From contig NW_019775462.1 in NCBI RefSeq assembly GCF_001039355.2, positions 97,560 through 161,559 on the forward strand: DNA of 64,000 bases, written 5' to 3'. Each line of letters starts with the position of its first letter. Positions within the stretch are counted from its first letter, which is position 1. The notes beneath the pieces were generated by a model, which searched no databases, was not told the origin of the DNA, and was given only the letters and a program-made list of their open reading frames with translations. The translations under genes were made by a program, and so were the position numbers. Source of the stretch: Lingula anatina. Taxonomy: Eukaryota; Brachiopoda; Lingulata; Lingulida; Lingulidae. Below, one piece after another: positions 10,401 through 23,800 of this stretch.

Positions 10401-12287
10401 ATCAATTACTTCTTGCTTATTTTAAACTTAAATCTTTCAAATCTTTTTTAATACTTTCATTTCATTCTTTCATTTATTTATTTATTTACTTGCTGAAGTT
10501 GGCTTTCTGACTACTACGTCAATGACTTTCCAGCCGACTCGGTCATTTCTCCCATTTTCAACATCGCTCAGGTATGGGGGTCAGTTGAACAGAATAAATC
10601 TGCTTTTATACGGCTTAAAGCAGAGTACAATATTTTACACTGTAAATACAAAAGCAAATTAAATGAGATTGACCTTGGGCAGCCACAATCTATTAATATT
10701 AGTAGAAAAAATAACGAAATGTCAACGGCACGGAATGTGACGGACAAAAAATTACACTGTGGAACACCAGATGCACTGTTGTTATTACATATTTGAATAC
10801 TGTCCTCTTTCTAACTTATTATTTTCTGATAACTAAATAGTCATTATCATATTTTTTGTCTGAATAGGAAGTTATGGCCAACAATGAGTTAGGCTTTAGA
10901 CCGTGATCATAAGACATACCGCAAATAGAAAATAGAATTTAGAAAATAGACATTGCATGTGAACGAAGCCTTAGTGTCGGCACCTCATAAACGCACGCAG
11001 CAGCGTACACAATGCTGTCGACTCCGAGTTGGCGAACATTTTGGCCTTTTACAACGAAGCCAGCGATGGTTAGGAAACTGCAGTCATCTGACAAATTTGT
11101 TCATTTTTACTTATTTTTCGACAGTATTTGTCAAATACCTCATATATTTATGTAAACAGTTATGATACAGAATATCCCCATTTTTATCAGCAGTATACAG
11201 GGGCCTTCAGCTAACGTCTTCACAACTTAAAGTCGGTGATATCAAGTAATATCTTATTTCCCGCGTTTTATCTGTATTAAATGGAATTTGAGAAAAAACA
11301 AATAATCAGAGATACAAAAGTCACTGTAAATAATTTATTTATTTATTTGTAGCAAAATAAATGTTTATATAATTTCCTTTTAAATTTCTTCTTGCGTCGT
11401 TTCTCTGTCAACTCTTAACATTAAAATTTCCACCTATATCTATTTATATTAAATAAGTGACAATTAAATAGTAACACTGTTACTTTAACGTCTAATAATA
11501 ATGCTATTGACATGACTGTTCTAAAATGTCACCCACAAGCATCCTAAGTCTGTCAAGCACATTTTCGAGCCACACCGTCGCAACTAGCACAATCTCCTCC
11601 AACACAATCGAAGGCAACAACTCAACACAACGTAGGCCTACGTGCAGCACAGTTCTACCTAGTTCAGACAATTGTAAGTTGATGTCTGTCTATGGCTTTA
11701 TATGATGCGACCCTTTTCGTCTCCTTTTATGACGTCCATGTCTTCTTTAAAAAGTCCATTAAATTTGGTTTGTTGGCCTTGTACCCTTCCCTTTCATACA
11801 GTATAGTAACCGTTGACAAGCCCGGACGAAATCCTAAACTATTTCAATTGCATTGTGCTCTAGAAAAAATGTGATTTTTCTAGTAAGTTAGGGAAAGAAA
11901 TTGCTTTGGCAACGAGCACACTGTATATTGGGTTTTCCAGAATGATTATTTAAAAAATTATGGTGATATAATAGATCACAAAAGCGTTCTGCACTACTTA
12001 CATACAGTGAATCATTGTTTCCCTTTAAATAATGCAGATGAAATTTTGGGAAAAAAGCATTTGCTTTTTCTCAGAACAAATACTGCATTTTCCAGAAGAA
12101 GGATGGTGACATAGATGATAGGAAGGTACAAAATTTTATTTAATATTTTATATCATTTTATGAGTATCTCTGCTTTCAGGTTAATGCAATGACAACAGAT
12201 GATTTGAAACAAGAACTGGCCCGAATCGAGATCAAACATTTTAAAGGAAACACAATTTCTAGGTTACGAAATTTTTGTCTGGACTAA
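7490..12287 (+). CDS. Protein kinase with HFD and DLG motifs, ten exons
   Basis: Exons: 7490-7579, 7908-7982, 8501-8607, 8828-8929, 9112-9253, 9517-9695, 9975-10094, 10276-10323, 10499-10571, 12180-12287. All have GT/AG borders and compatible phases, and they sum to 1044 nt: 347 aa plus TAA. The kinase domain spans about residues 42-298. It has a glycine loop LGRGGIGTVYK (45-55), beta-3 lysine in LAIK (K63), helix-C Glu 76 or 77, catalytic loop HFDLKTSN (154-161, with D156, K158, N161), DLG (174-176), TPE (203-205) and DYYALG (217-222). All residues needed for ATP and magnesium binding are present, so it is probably active. The HRD arginine is Phe, making it a non-RD kinase, and DFG is DLG. 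The catalytic loop is reminiscent of MOS (HLDLKPAN), but I cannot place the family. The weakest point is the acceptor of exon 2 (7907), which has a poor pyrimidine tract. The last exon, after a 1.6-kb intron, encodes a charged 35-aa tail. Likely cytosolic; no signal peptide seen. Confidence 0.75.
10892..10970. mobile_element. 79-bp internal-deletion derivative of the TTA foldback element
   Basis: Located in the last kinase intron. It consists of GGCT joined to one arm of the hairpin element at 60581 (ACCGTGATCATAAG through GACATTGCATGTGAACGAAG). It is still flanked by TTA on both sides (10889-10891 and 10971-10973), as is the full element. Confidence 0.7.
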
Positions 12288-15112
12288 TATTAATATTTGT
12301 GGTGTTTCAAGACTGATTATCTCTTAACCAAAGAATATATTTCCATTTGTTTTTAGTTTTACTAATCTTCCAAATTTTATATATATTATGGATAGTTCTG
12401 TGATCGGCTACACATGCTAAGAACATGCAAGTCAAATTTGTCACTTCATGAAGAATTTATTTTAATATTTTCTTTAACTGATACATGTACATCAGACATA
12501 CAATTCATATATCTCATGGGAGTTAACCATTTTCATTTAAGAACTATGATACAAAAAGTTATTTACAAACAAATGAAAGACAACAAACAGTTGTTGTTTT
12601 TACCTATAAATGACCATTTGTAGAATGGTCTGCTAGCTTTGGCATGATTTGAAATTGTACATTTCATAACACGTGCACAGCACCGTGTAAATTTCATATC
12701 CATCTCAGTTTGTAGGTCAAACTATTCTGTGGGACAGACGGCAGTGACAAAGTGTTTGTCTGTGTGTTAAGACTAGTAAAGTTACTGCAATTTTTTCACC
12801 TGTAAGGACACAAAAAATTTGTAAAAAAAAAAATCTGCCATTAAAATAACTCCACAGAAAGATTCCACTTCTAGTTTTCACAAAATGATGATGACAAGAA
12901 CATAAGGATAATATGCTACACATAAAATTACCCATTAAATAGTCTTCCCACATTTTAATGAGTCTGACCTGTATTAAAAGAAGTTAAACATTTAAATACT
13001 TTTTTTACCTGTGAGTACATGGTTAAATCTATCGAAAAAATTGTGCTCACTTATTTATGAGCACAGTCAGTTAACTTTACTCTTGTTAGTTGAAATAAAA
13101 AATAAAATGCTTAATATCACATGTGACTGTGAAAACAAGCATAAAAAGAACTTAGCACCTTGTAGTTAAAGGTTAAATAACATTAATAGTTAGATACATA
13201 AATTAAAAGGTCACAGTGACCTTCATCAAAACTTAAATGAGGTATCATATGTTAATACAATGCAACATAATATCAAGATGCTTGGTTGAGAAGAGGAGGT
13301 AAATACGACAAAAAACATGATTGGCTAGCTGCCCTATTTTAAAGTAATTTGTTGAAGTACTAATACACCCTGTTGCACCAAAGAAGACAGCTTACATGAA
13401 GTCATTGCTACTTAGTTGCTGCTCCATGTAAGCATGCATTAGTCCCGAATTCCATCCAAATTTTATTGGCAATCCTTTCTGACAGGGATTGTTCTCATTG
13501 CAAGTTTTTTTATGAGATTGCTCACATGAACTGTATCTTTTATCAATAAATATAATAATCCTTGGCTCTTTCTACACTGTAATATTGAAGTCATACAGTG
13601 GACTGAGTCCAAATGCATCTTTTGAGGTTGTAACTTCAGCAGTTTTGGCAACGAGTGATATTCATTATATGGAACAACAGAGGCCTCACAAAAACCTTTG
13701 GTTCTTCCATTGGACAGTGGGGGGTGGGGGTGAAATTTATGAAAATTTGCTACCAGAAACACTTATTGAATCATCTTCAGTTCCTCAGCACAGTGATAAT
13801 AGCTGACAACTTATCACGTACTAGTCCTCAACCAGAACTAATGTAATAGAACCATGGTGATAAAACACCCTCACAATCAGGTAGAAACTACATATTACTT
13901 CAAACAAGAATAGTGACAACAACAAAAGTACACCTCTCGCCACTGCAACATAACATCCTGTGGCATTATACAAAACAGTTTACAAAAATAAGTTCTTCTG
14001 ATATATTATATATGTATGTGTGATTAAATAAAGCATTTTTGCTTTTTGTTTAACAGGTTGATTGAATACACCAACTTACACTACATGCTTAAATGACATG
14101 GTATACTGGGTAAAATATCAATGATGAGAAATCATAATGTTGTATCCATTATCCCCTGCACTGTAATAATACAGGGTTATAACAAGGATATTGTATAGAA
14201 TATGGATAGCTATTTTCTATCTCTAATGCTGTCCTCAAAAGTGTAAAATAGCAAGTCTTTTTCTTCTCAGAGGAGAAACTGGTTGCCATGTCTATTCATT
14301 CAGCCCTTGCCTTAACTGCAGCACTCTCAAAGTGAACCTAACTGCCGAACAGCTACATTTATCAGTCCGCGGATGACCAATGGCTTGGACAGAAGTCAAG
14401 TTCATTGGTCTTATCGAGACTGGTCAATACCTTTTAACTACATAGATAGACTCAGCAAAAAAAGCTGGGGTCATTTGGTCATCTATTCTAACAGATGGAC
14501 CATTCATGCTATACTAACCCATGCTATTCTATGTTATTGCACAGCCATTAGGTATTTTTATTCCCTCGGTGGTGCTCAGTAAAATGACATTAAAAGAGTT
14601 TAGTCTAATCTCACATAGACCTGAAAATGTGGCTTAAATTATACATTCTGTTTGGGTACTGTCAAATTCTAGTTAGCAGGTTCACAATAGGCATGTCCAG
14701 TGTAGAGTTTGTGCCTTACTATCTCTCAGTGTCTCAAAGAATGTTATAAATTCTTTGCCATCCATGACCATGTACATGAGGCTTACTCCAGTTATGTTTT
14801 GCTCTTCACTTACATTTGTTTCCTTACATGTTGATGTAATGATGTGATCATCTTGAAAGGAATTGCTTCTTTCTGTTCACAGGCTCGGATTTTCTTTCAA
14901 CCCAGTTAAATTAGAACACCATATTGCAAAGATACCTTCTTTTGGCAAAATGTTACCTCGTCTTTCCTTTCTGTAAAGTGCCACCATTTTTTGTGCTATT
15001 CTCCCTGTCACCATTTTCTGTTCTCACTGCTGCTTATATCACCACTTTCTATGTTCTCCTTTAAATATGTCATCAAATTTTCTCCTGTCCGTTACACTGT
15101 AAATGTTGTGTA
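12288..15112. other. Convergent intergenic region and 3' UTRs
   Basis: Lies between the kinase stop (plus) and the DLC-family stop (minus), so it should contain both 3' UTRs. Open frames of up to 99 codons here show no recognisable domain. Possible poly(A) signals are AATAAA at 13094-13099 (plus) and at 13462-13467 (minus). Confidence 0.5.
13462..13467 (-). terminator. Candidate poly(A) signal for the DLC-family gene
   Basis: AATAAA on the minus strand, about 1.65 kb past the stop codon. Usage is unproven; other A/T-rich signals occur nearby. Confidence 0.25.
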
Positions 15113-15230
15113 CTATAACTTGGTTTCTGGTCCATCCGACACATTCTGTTTGAAAGAGTCTCTTATTCTGGAGATGTAGCTGGCACAGATGTGACCATAG
15201 GCCTTGTTGTACCACTCGGGAGACCTTCCC
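15113..15230 (-). CDS. DLC-family exon 15: C-terminus of START
   Basis: Begins in phase with GRSPEWYNKAYGHICASYI and ends GPETKL followed by TAG. The SPEWYNK and ETKL sequences are hallmarks of the DLC family's C-terminus. The acceptor is TTTCAG at 15231-15236. Confidence 0.9.
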
Positions 15231-18200
15231 CTGAAAGACAAAAATACAAGATCTTAAATCAAGGTATATTATCTGCATTAAATCCCTCTAAGTGATATTT
15301 CCGATGTTATCACATCCTGTTAATTAAAACACACACGCACACACATGCATGCACGCACATACACATGCAAATTAAGAACTGCTACAGAGATACTTGAAAA
15401 AACGTAATATCTTCCTTTCTAAAGTGGCTAAGTCAAAAACACACATCAGGCCACAGTGTGTATTGTCCACCTACCTCATGTCCACTCTGGCCAAATGGGT
15501 CAGCCTGGACTTTCCTGACCCACAGGGTTCCAGCAGATACCTGGACGCTAGGACCACAGCACGCACTCCACCCAGCAGGTTAGAATTGGGATGCTCTATG
15601 GAGGTCGAGACCAGCACACACGCACCTTTTGGGAGGTCTGTACGCCATGACCTGGAGACAACAGTAATGATGTTAGTAAATTATTAATATAAAATGGATG
15701 TTATTTTGATAAAATAAGAAAATTACTACTCAAACATTCATAGTCAAAAAGATATGTATGCTTTAAAATTCTTCATCCTCCTTCAAATAATTATGTTTCC
15801 ATTCATTCATCAAAACTAAATATTAGACTTACATAAATGCAATGTCACAGAGCACAGAAAGTGATGTCATAAGCAACATCACATGAATATTTAACAGTAC
15901 ACTTAAATTCATCAACTCTTTGATTTTACATTAATTTTTTGAGAATTCATTTTTAAAGACATACCTCAATTCACAGAAGTCTCTTGTAGGATGAGGTGCC
16001 ATGCTATTACGAACATACTGGAATATCTCCGTCTCCTTGTCCAACTTCTCAATGATTCTCCATTTCAATAAGTCATCATCCCATAGATGGCGCTCTCGTA
16101 GCACCCTGTTCAACACCTCAATAGGGGGAGCTTCTACATCCACTGCAGCCTTGAACAGTCTGAGTGGGTGACCGTCACCGACTTTTTTGTAAGCCACCTC
16201 AACACTTTCATTGGTGGTCATCACTTCCCAACCCTTAAATTTGTCTCGAGACTCCTGAAAAAAAAAAAGGAAAATCCAACATCCAACCACAGTTGTTCAC
16301 AGTAAGAGTTCAATAGCCTTATTGTTTGTCTTAAATTGCATGCTTCAGTTTTTTTTTTCTTATTATATCACCACAATGACATGAAAATTGATTAAACAAA
16401 GAAAAACCTTGACTTCACAAAACCATGCTTTAAGGTTTTGGAACAGCATCGCGTGCTGTTGTCTTTGGCCTACAAAACCTTGCTTATAATGTGTTCCATA
16501 CTTTGCAAAAATAATTTGCTTATTAGGAAATTCAAGTAAAGGACATTTTGTTATTTTCCAAATTTGTGATCAATCTGGATCTGTTATTTTATTTAGGTAG
16601 AAGTAAGACAATTAATCAATGACTATGTCTCACAAGATAGCTAGAATGCAACTTTGTAGAAAGGACCAATAAATAATTTACATTAACAAGCAATAACTTT
16701 CCTCTGCATTTTCATGCAAGTCACTAAAAAACAATATACCACAAATTAGTACCCAATTTGGACTTACTCTGATTTGCTTTTTTTCGTATGTGAAATTATA
16801 TCATTCGTAGGCAGCAAAGAACATGATATCTACAAGTAATTACATCAGTGAAAAATGGCCTTTTCTCCACATTTTTAATTCAAGCCACTTAAAAACTTTA
16901 TACTGCAACCTAAAACCCATCTATAAACCAGTGAACCAGTGACATCAATTGGTTTACTGGGAGCCTGAGTTAGACCACTGTGAATGCGCCCACGACTTAC
17001 CCTAAGTAAACCCTGAATACAGGAGTCTATATAAGTGGTATGGTTAGAGAAGCCTTTGGTCAGCTCATTGAGAGTCACTGGGTCCCCCTGTTCCATGTAG
17101 GAAAAATTGCACTTCATCATGGTATCTTCTTCTATCTAGAACGTTTAAAATAATTATGTGCATAAAATTTTATTTATTTTTCATGATTCAAGTTGGTTGT
17201 ACACAATGCAAGATGAGGTCGTACTGTTGCATTAATTGTATGTTTCAATTTGCTCTCTTCAATATGAACTTGAACAGTCATATGTGCTCATTATCTTAAT
17301 GCATGTGTTATTATATGTGACAAACAAAGAGATTAGCTGCATTCCCAACAGCAGTCTACCTAGCCCACAGATCAAATATGCTTGCTGTGTAATCCCCATG
17401 GGGAATCTATTCCGCGTCAATGCCACTTTAGCTGTCAAGCTTTTAAGTGGGTTGCCATATTTGATCCATGGACTAGTTGATCCATGGACTCTGTTGTGAA
17501 TGCAGCTATTGATGAACAGAAATCTTCATAATACTCACTGTGAAAACTTTCTTGCAGGACATAATCATTTGTGTTAGACACTCGTGAGCTGCCTTCTGTT
17601 CTAATAGTTCTTTCTGGTCTGGAACTCCCAGGTTCTTCTGTTGCCTCTTGGGGCTTGCTGTCTGGTTGCTACGGGGGCCACACATGTGAAACAAAGAGGG
17701 GGCAAAGCAGACAGCAAGATTGCTGGCAGTCATCTGAAGTAAAAAATGAAGAATCATTTTAAAGGCACAGTACTGATTATAAGCTCACAGTCCCAAACAA
17801 GAAACCCCTCATTTTTTTTATGTAACCAATTTCATGAAATATTCAAAACATGATGATTTTGCTTACACTTAAAATCTCTCACTAATCCCTCTTTTTATAT
17901 TGTACTGTGATGCACTCTTTTGCTTGTTTGCTGAAAGAGGTATATCAGACATACTCAGGTGAATTCAAAAATTCCAAATAACATCTGCAAATTCCATCAG
18001 ATGACCTTTACTTATCACACTATAGTAAACATGTTAGTGAAAGAAAACAACTTAACTGCCTTGAAAAAGAAAAGAGTAGTTTTCTTATTTTTTTTTCCTC
18101 CATGTTTACTCATTACCACAAACTAAAGATGCTTTTTTCCCCCCTCATGACCTGATAGTTTTCATTTTTGCACTGCCTGTGATGATGAAACTCGTGAATC

Positions 18201-20826
18201 ATGTTTTTTATACCTCAGCTTTTTTTAAAAATTATCATGCCTCGTCTAGAGCAAGTTTAAGGCCACTCTACTTAAGGACAAGCCCCTCACATAACTAATT
18301 TTTTCTGTGAATGTAAATGAAAAATATTAACCTTCTGGCTGATTAAAAAAGTGAACTGGTATCCAGTAATTATTCACTCAGATGGAAAATGTCACATAAC
18401 TGTGTAATGAGGCATAATGAGGGATAACATATATTTTTCCCGTTTTTTAAATTTTTATTTATTTTTTCAAGAAATATAAGCATAACTTAGCAAATGCCTT
18501 GATGCAATGGTAATATCCTGAAGTGCTTACATCTTTGGCAGTGTACAAAAACCAAATAAAGAAGGCAGCAAATGACCTGCAAATCCCTAAAAACACTATA
18601 CCTGATTTTCCTCGGAATGTTCTGCCATGTCGCTAAGGAATAAAAGAAGAGACTGCAGGACTTCTCTGTTTTCATCAGGCATCAAAATCACCGCCGCTTG
18701 AACCGCTTCCATGCGCAGCTCACTGGGAACATCTGAGAGGAGACAAATTGGTATTATGTACTGACATTTGATGCAACACAGATTTTGTCATTGATGAATG
18801 ATGTATAAATAAAAAAAATTACTAATACTCAAACTACTATTACTACTACAACTACTACTTCAACAATAAAGATCGCCTACAATGTACCAGCTGTTGGAAA
18901 TAATACTCAAATTATCCTTCTTTAAGTTACTAACACAGTGATAAAAAAATAATGCATAGAGAACTAGAATTAAAACTCCATGCTTGAAAAACAAATCATT
19001 TATCTCAATTTATCTTATGTTTTATATAATATTTTAGTATATTACCATGTTATAAATCATGATTCTGTGTGACATGATTCTATGTGAGAAAGCAAACAAT
19101 TTTTGGTGGCTTAAACCCACTTACGTTGGAATATACTGATGAAGGTTTCAGAGAGTTTATTTGTGAGAAGGCATTCTGGCAGTTCACGGAAATACTGCTT
19201 CAGAAGGTCGGCTACATCATATGCCTGCAGAGCATCAAAATTAACCAGGTCTGGAAACAAGAAACAAATCCATATTCAACACAGAACCTATCTTCTACTT
19301 TTTTTTTCAAAGAAAAAAATTGGTCAAGATATCATATATGAAAATGCTGCAATTCTGCTGTTTATCTTATATGTATGTCACAGGGCTTAAAATCTAACAA
19401 TATCATCACGACACAACATGAAACTAAGGGACACAAAACAATAGGGAAAGTACACTCCTCAGATAGCACCAGCAATCTCTAGTTGTGGCATAACATGCCT
19501 GTGGAATTAAAAATAAATCAGCACAAGCATCCTTTGACGTCAAAAGAAAAGTCAATACCATGCAACCAACTCAAGAAACATGAATGGCAGCAACATGATC
19601 GCTTGCTGATGCCATCTTATTTTACTTTTTAACCACAACACACAAGAAGACAGAATAAATTGCGACTGACTTCAAAACAATAATTGATTTTTTAGTCTTT
19701 TGAGCAAGTATTTTGGGTTAAAATGAAATATACACATTTTCTAAAACAATGATCATACTAATAACTAACATTTTACATGCTACAATAAACATATCCAGTA
19801 CGAATGTAATAATGAGACAATGAAAAAAGAAGTTAATGACATTACCCGACAACCGAAAAAACAAACAAACATGCGACTCACTGAGTGTACCTAGGCTGGC
19901 CTCGATCTGATTTCTAAGTTTCTGGATCCGAGAGCGAACTCCCGACTTCCTGAAGATCCCTACAGCATCGGTGGCTGTCCTCCGCAAATGACGCATGGCG
20001 TAGAGTATGCACTGTGGCAATGGCTGCCCAGTTCTTTGTAGAATTAACAACAATGGCACACCAAAGACATTTTTGTCCTTGTAGTCTGGTGCCTTGAAAC
20101 GTTTGATAAATTTTGGAATGACCCTGCAAAGATCAAATAAAATGCACCTGATTACTTTTTCACATTTCATGTGCCATTTTATCAAATGGAATTGAAATTA
20201 GGCAATACTCTGGTTTGGAATGTAGAACTGATATTGAAGAAATTAAGAAGGCCCCACGATAGTGAGCTTGGCAATGACTGTTAAACCAACAACATACAGA
20301 GGACTGTAGTGTTTTTTGGTCTTTATTGCCTTTTACAAATGAGTGATCCACAACACATGTAGCAGGCAAAGCAACACAGGCTATTGTCAACCCTGTAGGA
20401 CCCAGTGAGAAAATGGCATTATCAAGCTTAAGACAATCATAATTTACTCACACTTAACTCAATTTTCATAGTTTTGAGCTGGGAGGGGGGGGGGAACCCT
20501 GTGTGAAGCTGAAAATTCTTAGCAGCCTTGGCAGATCAAAATTTTGACTTTCATCATTTCAAGAAACAGATCCTCAATATGGTAACAAGGTGAAATAAAA
20601 GTTGCTCAAGTCACCACAGTGACTCACCAGTTCCATCCAGTCCTGTTACTGGGTGAATACTTCTCCATGAATGCTGTCAGCTTGAGTAGAGATAGTTTTC
20701 GTAGCACCATAAGTTGTCCCGCAGACAGATTAGAGATTTGCAGGGAGCGACTGTTCAGACTGGGCCGATGTGACTTCTGGAAACTGTGCCAGCGGATCCT
20801 TGGTCTTCTCCTTTCATTACTGGAAA

Positions 20827-20870
<44 letters not shown>

Positions 20871-23800
20871 CAAAACTGGTTTCCTAAAAGATTTATTTGT
20901 CACAGTATGAAGGTTATGGAATTTTTATTTTTCATCTTAATGGCAATGATGAAGATGAATTAGTTATGTAATGTTTCTCAAAATTTCATTCAAAATCAGA
21001 TAAATACGTGATAAGGTAAAACTGTTAATATCATGTTCAAAATCTTGTTTAATGCGTAGGCACAATGGACCAGAACAATGGTAGTATTAATTCTTAATTT
21101 AGCTTGAGCATCATCAACAAAATACACCTATATTGCATGTTCAAGAACCACAGTGGCAATAATGTTGAGGACTTTCCCATGATTTTTGCTCTATGTTAGT
21201 TCACAATATCCTGTTCTGAACTCCTTCATTCACTACACAAGATCCGCTTTCTTGAAATCATGCCAGCATAATGGGAAAAGCGTGATTTTATTCTTAAAAG
21301 AACTCCAATTCTTATTACCTTCTCAACAAGCTGCTTAGGTATAAAATCTATGAATAGAATACTCGTGCTAAGACGTGGGTGAGACGTTGATGACCACAGC
21401 ATGTTTATGTCATGCTGGGAAGAAATGACAAAACCACAATCATGAACAGTACATTACATGTTAAGCTCTGTGAAGAGAATTTTTATGTTTCAATAGGTAG
21501 AGCTTCCATAGAAAGGGTATGGAAATTTGCAGTGTGTATAGTGTTTTCCTTTTATTGTTTCTTTTCTTTTATTTTTTTCATGATTTTTAATGAAATCTTG
21601 TCATAGGGGCTGTGTGGCATATGAAAGGTAACATTATAAGCCTATGCCAAGGAACAATTCATATTTAGCAAGATAGAGATGGAAGAGGTCATTGTACTTA
21701 ACATGTTGTCAGGTATTTAAGCTCCTTAGTCAGTTTAAGCTCCTTAGTCAGAGAGGGGGTTGAAATCATCTTCTTATAGAAAAATTAATGCATTATAATT
21801 CTGGATAAATAATGATAATAATAATAATAGTGTCATCACCACCCATCTCTATCAAGAATAGTCTGACCTTTGAACTTGCATTTTTCTCTTTGTGACCATA
21901 TGCCTTCTAGGCAAAATATTTACTGCAAGCTTCAGAAATGCCATTTCTGTCTGTGCCAGAACTTTATTCTCAGACCAAGCAAACAGTTTACTAGAGCCCC
22001 CAGACATTGGGGGAGAGATGTGCTTATTTTACCAGGGACTCTCAAAGCACCAGTAAACTAAACTTTCCATCTTTACTCTCCACGGTTATATACACCTGTT
22101 TAAATTTTGATGAAGGCAGAGATTAACCTGGTTAAAAATATCCACCTTCCTTGGTTTACTGCATTTCTTTAAAATGTCTGTGTGCATATCGTTGAGGCAT
22201 GCACGTGCTTATCATTGTTTAGGCATGCAGGCAATTTGTACTCGTGCCTTGAGTTTAAATTTTGAGTATGGGTATGGTTCACGTTTTACTTCTGCACGTG
22301 TCTCAGCGTCTGTTGTCTACACAGCTTAGTGTTCTAGTTGTAAATATGTCTTTAGTGTGCATTTTGGTAAGAATGGTCTCGGCCATTAGTACATCATGAA
22401 ACCCAGTTCTTGATCTTAATTTGAAATGTAAGTCAAATGGCAGCTGTGTCAAAATATCAAACTTCTGAAGAAAACTAAGACAGTCTCTTCTTTTAGTTCA
22501 TCTGTACATGCTTTTTAATGAAAAAAATTAATTTGACTCATTTCTCAGTCTAATGTTGAATTTTTATAGAAGTAAAACCATCCATTTGTTACAAACAAGT
22601 CATCAATAAAATAAAATAATAAATATCGCCTACCTTGGAGTTCTTGTCAAACTTGAACCGACCCCAGAATCTCTACGCTCCTGTAATAAAGGATTCTCTG
22701 TAACATCAGCATCTGATCCAGCGCTGTGTCCCTCCTGGTCACTAGTCTCATGAGTGGACGATGTCCCACTGACCACATCAGTGTCCACCTCCATTGTAAT
22801 AAGCTCCTCAGCCAGGGGTGGGATGCTGTCCCCTCGGGGCTGGATGGGTGATGCAGGAGACTCGCACCTCCCTTCCATCGTGTCTGAAGATGCTGTAGAT
22901 ACGTCTCGGCTATCTTCCTCTTGGGACACTAAAGAAAATTTAAGAAAAAAAAAACAAAAACATAAAAGGTTGTGTTTGCTAATTGCAATTAAAAAAAAAC
23001 TTCAGTATTTTACTTATCATGTGTTGGTTAGAAGGTGAAAACCGATCACTAATTTTCTTAACATTATTTCTCTCTCACATCAAGTTTTTGACAAAAAGTC
23101 AAAACCACCAAAATCATTCTTACAGATATAGACTATCAAACAGCAAGACAAGCCTAAAAAATACGAATCAATTCTCATTTAACACATTCACCCTGCCTGA
23201 GAGAAAAAAAAACCTGGTCTATGAAGTGATGCATTTACCTCCTATATTCCTCAGTACCTCTTAACAATTATGTAATTCACTTGGTGTTATTGAATCAAAA
23301 TGAACAACCTTGCTTCAAAAGAAATAGCAGCTCTGAAACTCAACAGACAACTACTACTGGTTTTCATGCCTAGAATCTACCTGTTAGCAGCTGCCTTCCC
23401 CTATCAAGACTCAATGAAATGTTATGCTGCTCCTGATTGGATGAGAATGCACCAGTTAAAAATAACTTCAGATATTGGGGAATGAAATCCAACTTGATCT
23501 TCACTGAACTGGTTGGTTACTTAATTGAATGCGGATTGTGATATTTGATCAGATCCCTTATTGATCTCTTCTGATAACTGATTGTTGGCTTGTTAACTGG
23601 GCGCTTTTAATGATGTCAAATATAGGAACTAAATTAACATCCAGTCTGTCAGAATGCCCAACAATGTACAATTTTTTCTCTTCATTGTTGTTTAAAGTTG
23701 CCCTAGCTATAACCTGTCAACATCAAAACAGAATGATCTTTTTGATTGTTCATTAAAAATGCTCACGTGTCATGGACTTAAACTTTCTTTCAAGCATAGC

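Noticed and set aside
13463-13762. Minus-strand 99-codon open frame
   Set aside because: Lies in the expected 3' UTR of the DLC-family gene, has no recognisable domain, and is overlapped by other random frames.
16900-16995. Possible half hairpin with GCGCATTCACAG terminus beside exon 12
   Set aside because: Resembles one arm of the foldback elements, but no matching second arm or target duplication was found.
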